From contig NZ_CP048711.1 of the NCBI RefSeq assembly GCF_010669285.1, forward strand, positions 372,001 through 436,000: a stretch of 64,000 nt of DNA, in the 5' to 3' direction. Shown in pieces: positions 56,178 through 64,000 of this stretch. The position numbers and the translations under genes were made by a program. Source of the DNA: Kineobactrum salinum (GTDB lineage Bacteria > Pseudomonadota > Gammaproteobacteria > Pseudomonadales > Halieaceae). Numbering within the stretch: the first letter of the stretch is position 1; each line of letters begins with the position of its first letter. The notes beneath the pieces were generated by a model. It saw only the letters and a program-made list of their open reading frames with translations. It was not told where the DNA came from and did no database searches.

Positions 56178-58277
56178 TCAATCCGCGAGTTGTTGCCAGC
56201 CGGGATCGGGCTCGAAGCGCGGCCCGTGACGCCCGGCCAGTTGCCGCAGGCGTTGTTCGACAACGTCCACGCCCCGCTGGCGCGCATAATGCAGCGGTCC
56301 CCCACGGAACGGGGCAAAGCCGGTCCCAAATATGACGGCCGCATCCAGGACGTCGGCGTCCTGTACCACCTGCTGACGCAGACAGGCAACGCAGGCATTG
56401 AGTAGCGGCAACAGCAGCCGGTCCGCGGTATCGGCCGGCGCCGGCGCGGTAGAATCTTTCTTTTCGGGACCGCCGTCATTCCAGCGGTACAGGCCCCGCC
56501 CCGCCTTGCGTCCGGTTTCGCCGTTTTCCACCTTGTCCCGCAACCAGGACGGAACCTCCAGCAAGGGCACACCGGTCAACTGCTGGCGCAGCATGTCGGC
56601 GACATCCACACAGATATCCAGCCCCACCTGATCCGCCATTTCCGCCGGCCCCATGGGCATGCCGAAATCGAGTGCCGCCCGGTCCAGGGTTTCCGGTGCC
56701 ATGCCTTCGTCCAGCATGCACATCGCTTCCAGGAGATAGGGCGTCAGCACCCGATTCACCAGGAAGCCCGGCGCACTCTGCACCGGTACCGGCAGACGGT
56801 CGATTGCCTTGGTGAAGGCCCTGGCGCGGGCCAGGCTGGCGTCGGACGCGCGATCATGAGCCACTACCTCCACCAGCTGCATGCGAGACACCGGGTTGAA
56901 AAAATGAAGGCCGACGAAGTTCTCCGGCCGTTCGATGTCCTCCCGCAACGTCTCCAGCGGGATGCTGGAGGTATTGGTGGCCAGCAATGCATCCGGTTTC
57001 ATCTGCTGCTGCAGCTGCGTATACACCGCCCTTTTGATCTCTGTTTTCTCGGGAACCGCTTCGATCAGCAGGTCGGCGTGACGCACACCATCGCCGGCCG
57101 GGTCGGGAATCAGGCGATCCAGTACCTCACGGGTAGCGGCCTCGCCGCGGTGCTTGCTCCGGCACAGTCCGGCGGCCCGCCGCACCGCATCGGCAATCGA
57201 ATCGGGCCGGGTATCGGCCAGTGTCACCCGCAGGCCCTGCAGCGCGCACCAGGCGGCAATATCGCCGCCCATGGCTCCCGCTCCCACCACATGCACCTGC
57301 GTCACCGCCGCCTGCTCGCCGCCAGCCTGCCGTTTCAGGGCTTCGCGCAGAAAGAATACCCGCACCAGGTTCTGGCCCGCCGTCGAGGTCACCAGCCGGG
57401 CAAAGGAGTCTGCCTCCGCCGCCTGCATGGCTGTCCGGTTGCCGCCGTGGCGGCGCCACAGCTCGATCAACTCGAACGGCGCCGGGTAATGCTCGGCCGA
57501 GACCCGCTGCCGGGTCTGGGCCACCATCCTTCGTGCCGCCAGATCCCGGCTCCAGCGCTGCTCCAGCAACTTGCAATAGCGCGGCCGCGATGCCCTCGCC
57601 AGGGCACCGTCAGCGGCAGCGCCTACCGCCGGACGCACATGGCGCTCGCAGGTGACCGCATCCACCAGGCCCAGCTTGCGGGCTCGCCCGGCGGGCACCG
57701 GTTTACCGGTGAGCATCAGTTTCATCGCCTGCAGTGGATTGATCTGGCGGCTGCTGCGGAAGGTGCCGCCCAGCCCCGGGTGCAGGCCCAACTGAACCTC
57801 CGGGAAACCGAGCATGGCGCCTTCGATGGCGATGCGGTAGTCGCAAGCCAGCGCCAACTCCAGTCCGCCGCCCAGACAGGCGCCGTGAAGCACGGCGATA
57901 CGCGGTATGGCGAGATTCTCAAAACCATCGACCACTTCGTGAGCCTGTTGCAACTGGCGTACGACGCTGTCGGCGCTGCGGGCGTCCCGGAACATGCCGA
58001 CATCCGCGCCCACACAAAACCCCGCCGGCTTGCCCGAACGCAGGACCAGTGCCCGCGGCGGACGCCGCCGCAGCTCGGCGGTAATCTCCGCCAGTTCCTC
58101 CAGGACCGCCTCGTCCAGGGTATTGACCGAACTGTCGCAGCGACTCAGCACCAGCCAGGCAATATCATCCTCATCCCGGGCCAGCCACCAGTGACGCCAG
58201 GCTGTGTCGGCGGCGAGGTCCACGGGGCCCAATTCCAACCGCCGCGGATTGAGCAGTGCAAGCACGTCGGTAGTCAT
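56178..58277 (-). CDS. Fatty-acid oxidation protein, FadB/FadJ-like (enoyl-CoA hydratase/3-hydroxyacyl-CoA dehydrogenase)
   Basis: A 699-aa multifunctional beta-oxidation enzyme. The N-terminal crotonase domain has GFCVGADVGMFRD, HGACLGGGLELALACDY and FPEVQLGLHPGLGGT with the two catalytic Glu positions. The NAD domain has VVGAGAMGGDIAAWCA. The 3-hydroxyacyl-CoA dehydrogenase part has HFFNPVSRMQLVEVV and GFLVNRVLTPYL. It overlaps the upstream thiolase stop (ATGA), forming a FadIJ-like pair that would carry three steps of beta-oxidation. Confidence 0.92.
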   Translation of the reverse strand: MTTDVLALLNPRRLELGPVDLAADTAWRHWWLARDEDDIAWLVLSRCDSSVNTLDEAVLEELAEITAELRRRPPRALVLRSGKPAGFCVGADVGMFRDARSADSVVRQLQQAHEVVDGFENLAIPRIAVLHGACLGGGLELALACDYRIAIEGAMLGFPEVQLGLHPGLGGTFRSSRQINPLQAMKLMLTGKPVPAGRARKLGLVDAVTCERHVRPAVGAAADGALARASRPRYCKLLEQRWSRDLAARRMVAQTRQRVSAEHYPAPFELIELWRRHGGNRTAMQAAEADSFARLVTSTAGQNLVRVFFLREALKRQAGGEQAAVTQVHVVGAGAMGGDIAAWCALQGLRVTLADTRPDSIADAVRRAAGLCRSKHRGEAATREVLDRLIPDPAGDGVRHADLLIEAVPEKTEIKRAVYTQLQQQMKPDALLATNTSSIPLETLREDIERPENFVGLHFFNPVSRMQLVEVVAHDRASDASLARARAFTKAIDRLPVPVQSAPGFLVNRVLTPYLLEAMCMLDEGMAPETLDRAALDFGMPMGPAEMADQVGLDICVDVADMLRQQLTGVPLLEVPSWLRDKVENGETGRKAGRGLYRWNDGGPEKKDSTAPAPADTADRLLLPLLNACVACLRQQVVQDADVLDAAVIFGTGFAPFRGGPLHYARQRGVDVVEQRLRQLAGRHGPRFEPDPGWQQLAD

Positions 58278-59655
58278 GGGTCGGACCTCTCCAGCAACAT
58301 TGCGCCGCCCTGGCCGCCGCCGATGCATTCGGTGGCCACACCCAGGCGCCGGTCGAGGCGCTGCAGGGTATTGGCCAGATGCAGCACAATCCGGTTGCCG
58401 CTCGTGCCCACCGGATGCCCCAGGCTGATGGCGCCGCCGTCGACATTGAGACGGTCGAGTTCGGGTGCGCCTGGCGGCTGCTCCAGGCCCAGTGCCTCAC
58501 GGCAAAATTGCGCGCTGTTCCACGCTTTCAGGCAGGCCAGAACCTGAGCGGCAAACGCTTCATTGATTTCCCACAGATCGACATCGGACATTTCCAGTGC
58601 CTGCCGTTGCAACAACCGGGTAGCACTGAGTACCGGCCCCAGCCCCATGATGGCAGGGTCCAGCGCGGACCAGTGGCTGTCCACGATACGGGCCCGGGGC
58701 GTGAGCGCGTGGCGCTCGACGGCCGGCCCGGAGGCCAGCACCACCCAGCTGGCGCCGTCGCTTATCTGGGAACTGTTGCCTGCGGTCACTTGACCCCAGG
58801 GCTTTTCAAAGGTCGGTTTCAGCGCCGCCAACCGGGCACTGTCGGTATCCGGGCGCACCCCGTTGTCAAATTCATGGCAGCGGCCGTCAGGACTGAAGGC
58901 CGGAGTCACCTCATCCGCCAGGTAGCCCTGTTGCTGGGCCCGGGCCAGGCGGTGATGGCTGCCAGCGGCGTACGCATCCGCCTCAGCCCGGGAGATATCG
59001 AACAGATGGGCGAGCAATTCCGCGGTCTGGCCCATATTGAGTTCGACCACAGGATCGGTCAGCCCCTGCAGCAAGCCGATGACCGGCTTGAAGTGGGAAG
59101 GACGGAAGCGGCGCAGCAACTTGAGTTTGTCCGTGAGGGAGCGCGCACCGTTGAGGGCCGCCAACCAGTCGGTGGCCTGCGGTCCGAAATACAGCGGCGC
59201 ATGACTCAAGGCCTCGCTGCCGCCCGCCAGGACCAGATCGGCGCTGCCGTCGCGAATGGCACGAAAGCCGCGATCTATGGACAGCATGCCGGATCCACAG
59301 TTGATCTGCACGGTATAGGCAGGCATGGCCGGCCCCAGCCCCAACCTCAGCGCCGCGACCCGCGCCGGGTTCATCTCCCCGGCCAGTACGTTGACGCAGC
59401 CGAGAATCACCTCGTCAAATGCAGTGGGGAGAAACGGCTGCCGCAACAGCAGCGGCCCCCGCACTGTACCGCCAGATCCACCGGCGTAAACGGGCCGCGG
59501 CCACCTGCTGCCTTCAGAAACGGGGTGCGGGCACCGTCCACCAGGTAGACTGGCCGCCCCGGGACTGCTTGTTGATCTCCAGGGGTGTCGATGAACGCCT
59601 CCGGTATTTCCGCTGGCAGTCTCCTCGGTCTCCGAGGCGGCTGACTCGTTTGCAT
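58274..59655 (-). CDS. Acetyl-CoA acyltransferase, FadI-like thiolase (one frameshift)
   Basis: Thiolase that cleaves 3-ketoacyl-CoA. The catalytic Cys is in QINCGSGMLSID; the C-terminal His and Cys are in GGAISLGHPVGTSG and CIGGGQGGAML. The N-terminus (VYLVDGARTPFLKAAGGRGP) is in another frame: at the C run 59456-59460 one base appears missing, so that DLAVQCG continues as GPLLLRQPFLPTAFDEV. Restored length is about 460 aa. The start is the ATG at 59655 with no strong ribosome site, so the exact N-terminus is uncertain. Confidence 0.88.
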
Positions 59656-59746
59656 CGCGTTGCTTCAAACCTGATTGAGCGTACCTCCTGTTGCAAGCCA
59701 AGTCCGGGCGCCATCGCACACTGGCGGTCAGCCCCCGCTCCATTTG

Positions 59747-62227
59747 CTACACCAGCCAGCGCTCCCAGCCGCCGTAACGGTCCCTGACCCTGCCGCGGGG
59801 CACCGCGAGACCGGCAAGCGCGACCGCGCTCAGCAACGAAGCTCCCGTGGCCACCGCGCCCGCGTCATGGGCAAAGGGCGTAATCACGAGCACCACGGCC
59901 AACGGCAGCAACAGCCAGCGGACGGGCCGGGCTGATTCCGCCATCGCAATGACCCCAACCGTGATGACCAGGGCGCCCACCAGGTGGTCCCAGGCTGCCA
60001 TGGCACCATCGCTGCCCAGCGTGACCCGCGTGAACATCAGCCACAGGCCGATCAACAGGCACAGTCCCAGGTTCCATGGCAGGTTGACGCCGGTCACAAG
60101 CGTATCCCTGGCAATAAGGAGCGGCCGGCGCTCGAAATCGTCCCCCGGGCCGGCTTCGCCCTCATCGGTGTCGCCAGTGAAGAAAATCTTCAGCACAGGC
60201 GCCCCGGCCCGCTGGCGGCGGCGCAGAAACTGGCCAGTGGCAACAAACTCATTGAAGGCATAGGCGATCTGCAGCAGCATCAGTGCCGCCATCAGCAGAC
60301 ACAGGCTGCACCAGGTACCGATAATCAGGGGCTGGATAATGATGAACGTGATCGATACCACCCCCAGCGGCACGATCAACAGCCCGAAAGACGCCACCAG
60401 CCATGGCATGGTACGCCAGCGCCGGGTGCCACCGATCAGGCCTATCAGTACCTCGAGGGCATAGACCATCGCCCCCATTCCCGCGTCAGAGACCGGGAAA
60501 GACTCGGACAGCTCGGAACCAATAACGGCCTCGGTGCCGTTCAACTGTGGGGCGCCGGCCCCCGCGCCGGAAAAAAACGGATCCCAGACACCATCGATGT
60601 GGCCCAACTGCCAGGCCGCCAGGTAGCGGGCGACGAAGAAACCCACCAGCGCCAGTGCAATGACCGGCATGCGCTGCAGCCAGCTGGAAGGGTTGTGGTC
60701 CCAACCCGGCGGCGTTTCCGGCCCCATCGTCGCCGCCACCGGTGATATGCCGGGAGCGGGCCCAACAGCGGCGGCCAGGCCGATTACCAGCATTCCCACC
60801 AGCGTCCCGTTGAGATAACCGGCGGCACTTGCGGTGGCAAACAGTAGAGGTGCGAACATCAACCACAGCCCTATGGCAGCGCACACCCAGCGTGCCCAAG
60901 CCTGCCGCCAGGACAGCGACAGCGCAGCAAAACCTGTCAGGACCGCGCCGGCCGCAGTGTCGCTCCAGGCCAGTGCGGTGCCGGTATAGCCCAGCAACGG
61001 CGGCGAGCTCAGCAACCACAGGCCCAGCATCATATTGACGAAATGCGACCACAGGCCGCGGGCATGCTGACGGCGGAACTGTTGTTGATACTGCTGCAGC
61101 AGCCGCTCCGGATTGCGGCCCAGTGTATCCGCCTCAATCAGCCAGTCGGGCGGTGTGATGCCATTGGCTTCATACCAACCTCGCGGGTCGGCTTGCAGGC
61201 TGCCGACCAGCGCCTCCAGGCCGTCCATCAGGCGATGCCTGGGCTCCCAACCCAGCTGCTCACGGGCTCGACTGATGTCCAGCTCATAGTGGTCGCTGGC
61301 CAGATCAATCATGAAAGGCCGGATAAAAGGCTTCTCCCCCTTGTCGAAATAGTCCGGCACGACCGGCTCGGCCTTCTCCTCGACCCAGGCGCCGGTTTTG
61401 GCCACCGGCCGCGGCAGCGACAGCGTCGCCCAGTGGTCTTCGCCATGGATAAGCTCGCCCAGCCGCTGCTGCACCGCCTCATAACTGTCACTGTGCGGTT
61501 CACCGACAAGAATTTCATTCTCCGCTGGCAGTTGCCGCCGCCGTTCGATGGTGAGCCGGAAAGCTTCTATCATGTCTGCCTGGTGCAGGCAGGCCTGCCC
61601 CGTGCGGGTATCGCCGGCGTAGAGATGACTCTTCATGTTCGCCGCGTGGACACGGGCAATCTGGTGCGCCAACGTCGGGACGCAGGTCTTGTCATCATAG
61701 AGTCCGGCCAGCCGCAACAGGGTGTAGGGCATGGTCGCCCGTTCGCGAATTACCGCTTCGGTATCCGCCTTGGACTGGGGGTAAATCCAGCCCGGCGCCA
61801 GTGGAGTCTGCTCAGTGATTTTGGTACCCGGCTTGCCCGGCCGATGCACCAGCATGGTACTGGAATAGATAAAGCGCTCCACGGCAAAATCCGTCAGCGC
61901 CTCCAGCAGGTTGCGGGTACCCTCGATATTGACCTTGTCATACAGCGGTGAGTGCTCACCGGAAAAGTCGAAATAGGCGGCCAGATGCACCACCGCGGCC
62001 AGTTTGCGGCCGTGTTCTTCGGCTATGTTACGCATGACCTGACTGACGGAATCGGCGTCGGTCAGATCAAATTCGTAGCTGAAATCCGCTTCTGCAGCGT
62101 GCTTGATGTCCAGCGCAATAATGCGGTAGTCGCGGCGCAGGGCGCGGCTCAGGGCACTTCCTATGTTGCCGGCAGCACCGGTAATAAGTACAAAAGGTTT
62201 GTCGTTTACCTCGCTGGTGTCGACCAT
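59747..62227 (-). CDS. NAD-dependent epimerase fused to a membrane SPW/VKOR-like region
   Basis: An 826-aa fusion. Residues 1 to about 370 are an extended SDR (NAD-dependent epimerase/dehydratase): ITGAAGNIGSALS nucleotide-binding loop, VVHLAAYFDFSGE, active-site-like Tyr-Lys in GWIYPQSKADTE. The rest is membrane: SPW-like helices (MMLGLWLLSSPPLL, SDTAAGAVLTGFAALSLSWR), then a segment with WCSLC (CxxC) in LIIGTWCSLCLLMAALML, typical of vitamin K epoxide reductase-like thiol oxidoreductases, and another SPW-like part. It may couple a sugar/nucleotide-binding domain to membrane disulfide or quinone chemistry. The substrate is unknown. Confidence 0.85.
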   Translation of the reverse strand: MVDTSEVNDKPFVLITGAAGNIGSALSRALRRDYRIIALDIKHAAEADFSYEFDLTDADSVSQVMRNIAEEHGRKLAAVVHLAAYFDFSGEHSPLYDKVNIEGTRNLLEALTDFAVERFIYSSTMLVHRPGKPGTKITEQTPLAPGWIYPQSKADTEAVIRERATMPYTLLRLAGLYDDKTCVPTLAHQIARVHAANMKSHLYAGDTRTGQACLHQADMIEAFRLTIERRRQLPAENEILVGEPHSDSYEAVQQRLGELIHGEDHWATLSLPRPVAKTGAWVEEKAEPVVPDYFDKGEKPFIRPFMIDLASDHYELDISRAREQLGWEPRHRLMDGLEALVGSLQADPRGWYEANGITPPDWLIEADTLGRNPERLLQQYQQQFRRQHARGLWSHFVNMMLGLWLLSSPPLLGYTGTALAWSDTAAGAVLTGFAALSLSWRQAWARWVCAAIGLWLMFAPLLFATASAAGYLNGTLVGMLVIGLAAAVGPAPGISPVAATMGPETPPGWDHNPSSWLQRMPVIALALVGFFVARYLAAWQLGHIDGVWDPFFSGAGAGAPQLNGTEAVIGSELSESFPVSDAGMGAMVYALEVLIGLIGGTRRWRTMPWLVASFGLLIVPLGVVSITFIIIQPLIIGTWCSLCLLMAALMLLQIAYAFNEFVATGQFLRRRQRAGAPVLKIFFTGDTDEGEAGPGDDFERRPLLIARDTLVTGVNLPWNLGLCLLIGLWLMFTRVTLGSDGAMAAWDHLVGALVITVGVIAMAESARPVRWLLLPLAVVLVITPFAHDAGAVATGASLLSAVALAGLAVPRGRVRDRYGGWERWLV

Positions 62228-62601
62228 GGTTCAGGACCCTCATTCCAACAGGGAGCGTGAATTTGGCGGGCGCTGGCCCGTTTTTCGACTACTGTCCGGT
62301 ATAAATCAAGCAAAACTCCTGCCAGTGCCTGAGCACATCGCGCGCCCGAGGGCCCGCGGCCGCCATTGCGGCGCCGGGCGACGACCCGGAGCCGCGGGTA
62401 CGGTGGCGAACATTTCCCGGCAGAACCACAGGGGCTTGATCCACCTGACCGGCCCGGAAGCAGGAGTAAGCCATTTTGTGATGTAGTTCGCGTAAGCGGA
62501 TGAATATTCTTGATATTGTCAATTTCTACCGGTACTATTTCACATCCTTGGCAGCATTGTCTGTTCCGGTTCACTGCAACGCAAACGCCGATAGCCAATA
62601 A
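62228..62601. other. Divergent intergenic region
   Basis: About 374 bp between the epimerase gene and the outer-membrane-type gene. It holds a terminator-like hairpin (separate entry), a GC-rich stretch near 62340-62400 and an A/T-rich stretch at 62500-62560 that may contain the promoter of the rightward gene. No additional gene is supported. Confidence 0.45.
62267..62285 (+). terminator. Terminator-like hairpin
   Basis: CGGGC-GCTG-GCCCG followed by TTTTT on the plus strand. No rightward gene ends here, so it could terminate antisense transcription or be a chance hairpin in the epimerase leader. Confidence 0.35.
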
Positions 62602-63420
62602 GTGAAATCACGCCTCTATTTCGCCACCACGGCTCTGCTGCTGTCCCTGCCCGGCTCCCTGCTCGCTTCGGAGCTGGAACTGTCCTTCAAGAACCCGCTG
62701 CTGGATCTTTCCCTCGATTACCGGTTGCAGGGAGATTTTACCGACAATGACCTGGCACAGACCATTGACAGCTCCCTGCGCAGCCAGGAAATCAACGATC
62801 TGCTGCGGGTGGATGCGGTGCTTGAGGCCGACAGCGTCGTCAAAATACTGGGCGAAAGTTACCATCATCGACTGACGTCGGCGTTTACCCGGCCCGTCAC
62901 CCAATATGCGGATATCAACCTCGAATACCAATATATTCTGGACAAACCCTCCGCTTTCGCGATGGAACAGCAAATCACCGGCTACGCGCTGGGCCTGGAC
63001 GGCAGCCTGATCGATGGCCGGCTCAGCTTCCACAGCGATTATGGACAGACCGTTTACGATACCTCCCACACTGTGAAGCTGCTGAATTTCAATTCCCGGT
63101 ATCGGATCTGGTCAGACATGCATATCGACCTCAGCGGCGCAGTGAGGCAACAATATCCCTGGAATGATGCCGGCACCGCCCAGGAAGAACGGCGCTACGG
63201 TGTGGGCCTGCACTGGAGTCCGAGCCGCGACTACGCGTTTTCGGTTGAACTTGACGGCCTCGAGGATACCCGCGAGCAGCATTCTGTTTCCCACGGCAGC
63301 GGCCGTATTACCTGGACACCGCAATCCTACTGGCAGCTCGAACTGAGTTATGACACCCAACTCGCAGGCGACATGCAAAGCCTGATGCTGCACGCCCGGC
63401 TTGACCTCGGCAGCGGCTGA
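62602..63420 (+). CDS. Predicted outer-membrane beta-barrel protein
   Basis: A 272-aa protein with a signal peptide (MKSRLYFATTALLLSLPGSLLAS region, cleavage near LLAS). The mature part is rich in alternating aromatic/hydrophobic residues and short β-strand-like pieces: LDLSLDYRLQGDF, DINLEYQYIL, YGVGLHWSPSRDYAFSVEL, and the end LMLHARLDLG. No family name can be given. Start is GTG at 62602, with no good ribosome site visible, so the N-terminus is provisional. Confidence 0.7.
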   Translation: MKSRLYFATTALLLSLPGSLLASELELSFKNPLLDLSLDYRLQGDFTDNDLAQTIDSSLRSQEINDLLRVDAVLEADSVVKILGESYHHRLTSAFTRPVTQYADINLEYQYILDKPSAFAMEQQITGYALGLDGSLIDGRLSFHSDYGQTVYDTSHTVKLLNFNSRYRIWSDMHIDLSGAVRQQYPWNDAGTAQEERRYGVGLHWSPSRDYAFSVELDGLEDTREQHSVSHGSGRITWTPQSYWQLELSYDTQLAGDMQSLMLHARLDLGSG

Positions 63421-63445
63421 GGCAGACGCCACAGGAATTGAATCC

Positions 63446-64000
63446 TTACGCCGCCTTTCCCGAACTCGACAAGCTGATATCGCCCATAGTCAGAGCGAAC
63501 AGGTTCTTCGGGTCATCCAGTGTGGGGACCAGACCAACGGTGGTACCCACGCCATGCTCTGCGGCGCGATCAGCGATGAAACGCAACGCCGAATAGTCTT
63601 CAAGCGCGAACCCTACCGAATCAAAAATGGTAATCTCCCGGGGCGACGACCGTCCAGCTTTCTTGCCTGACAACACCTCCCACAGCAGCTCCACCGGATG
63701 GTCCTGTGGCAACTGCTGTATCTCGCCTTCAATCCTGGTCTGCGGCTCATATTCAACAAAAATGGTACCGGCACGCAACACCTCAGGATGCAGCTCTGTT
63801 TTGCCGGGGCAATCTCCGCCGATGGCATTAATGTGCATGCCGGGTTCAATCATGTGAGGTTCCAGAATCGTTGCCCATGCCTTGTCTGCAGTAACCGTGG
63901 TTACGATATCTACACCGCGCACACAATCCTCAGCAGATTTTGCGGGCACCACCTTGAGCGCAGGCACCACCGCAAGTTGCCTCTGCAGTTTATCCATTGC
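63446..64000 (-). CDS. Ornithine cyclodeaminase/mu-crystallin family protein (5' end cut by window)
   Basis: About 185 C-terminal residues of an OCD/mu-crystallin NAD(P)-binding enzyme: RGVDIVTTVTADKAW, PGMHINAIGGDCPGKTEL, TIFDSVGFALEDYSAL and VPTLDDPKNLFAL. Family members are about 330-350 aa, so the N-terminal half lies beyond the window. Substrate (ornithine, another amino acid or imine) cannot be determined here. Convergent with the preceding gene. Confidence 0.85.
   Translation of the reverse strand, partial: AMDKLQRQLAVVPALKVVPAKSAEDCVRGVDIVTTVTADKAWATILEPHMIEPGMHINAIGGDCPGKTELHPEVLRAGTIFVEYEPQTRIEGEIQQLPQDHPVELLWEVLSGKKAGRSSPREITIFDSVGFALEDYSALRFIADRAAEHGVGTTVGLVPTLDDPKNLFALTMGDISLSSSGKAA

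Noticed and set aside
62587-62594. GCCGATAG box before the outer-membrane-type gene
   Set aside because: No TAAAG-like -35 lies 15 bp upstream, so it is not a sigma28 promoter despite the -10 match.
1-64000. CRISPR arrays, tRNA/rRNA genes, prophage or transposase genes
   Set aside because: No regularly spaced direct repeats, no tRNA-like cloverleaf I could defend, and no transposase or phage protein is present; apart from the two hairpin elements the region is free of mobile-element signs.

Overview
This window is one contiguous flagellar and chemotaxis locus (about 1-48.9 kb), followed by a c-di-GMP/regulatory segment (49-54 kb) and unrelated metabolic genes (54-64 kb). DNA is GC-rich with mostly tight operons. 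The gene set suggests a marine-type gammaproteobacterium (FadJ/FadI-like pair, epimerase-VKOR membrane protein, HDOD and GGDEF-EAL proteins). That placement is inference; no rRNA or tRNA is present. Unusually for such organisms, the flagellar master regulator is FlhDC, with the enterobacterial/betaproteobacterial order flhDC-motAB-cheAW-cheRB-mcp-cheYZ-flhB, rather than FleQ/FlrA.

Layout. Minus strand, 1-12 kb: flhB (cut by the window edge), cheZ, cheY, an MCP, cheB, cheR, a small orf, cheW, cheA, motB, motA, flhC, flhD. The flhDC leader (11.7-12.2 kb) carries a CRP-like site, a sigma70-like promoter and a convincing c-di-GMP-I (GEMM) riboswitch. Minus strand, 12.2-18.2 kb: an FhlB-like protein, a second FliK-like protein, fliT, fliS, fliD and a YcgR-PilZ-HD-GYP fusion. 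Plus strand, 18.9-25.7 kb: flagellin, a 1152-aa TPR/O-GlcNAc-transferase fused to two methyltransferase-like domains, a second stator pair motA2/motB2, flaG. Then fliE (minus), fliF-G-H-I-J-K-L-M-N-O-P-Q-R (plus), flgBCDEFGHIJKL (minus), flgA and flgMN (plus).

Regulation. Seven matches to the sigma28 (FliA) consensus TAAAG-type -35, exact 11-bp spacer, GCCGATAA-type -10, stand before motAB-che, fliDST, ycgR-like, fliC, motA2B2-flaG, flgKL and flgM. This gives a readable class-3 regulon. c-di-GMP appears at several layers: the flhDC riboswitch, the PilZ/HD-GYP brake-like protein, a degenerate EAL-HDOD protein and a REC-PAS-GGDEF-EAL protein.

Sequence quality. Seven genes (cheA, motB, the ycgR-like gene, fliK, fliP, flgE and the thiolase) are each broken by a single -1 shift at a G or C homopolymer. 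In every case restoring one base gives a full-length family member. This looks like homopolymer under-calling in the assembly rather than gene decay, and those genes are annotated as intact-with-frameshift.

Repeats. Two copies of a hairpin element (before fliC and between flgA and flgM) keep a 52-nt core but have different, perfectly self-complementary arms and a covarying internal stem, so they are structure-conserved elements.
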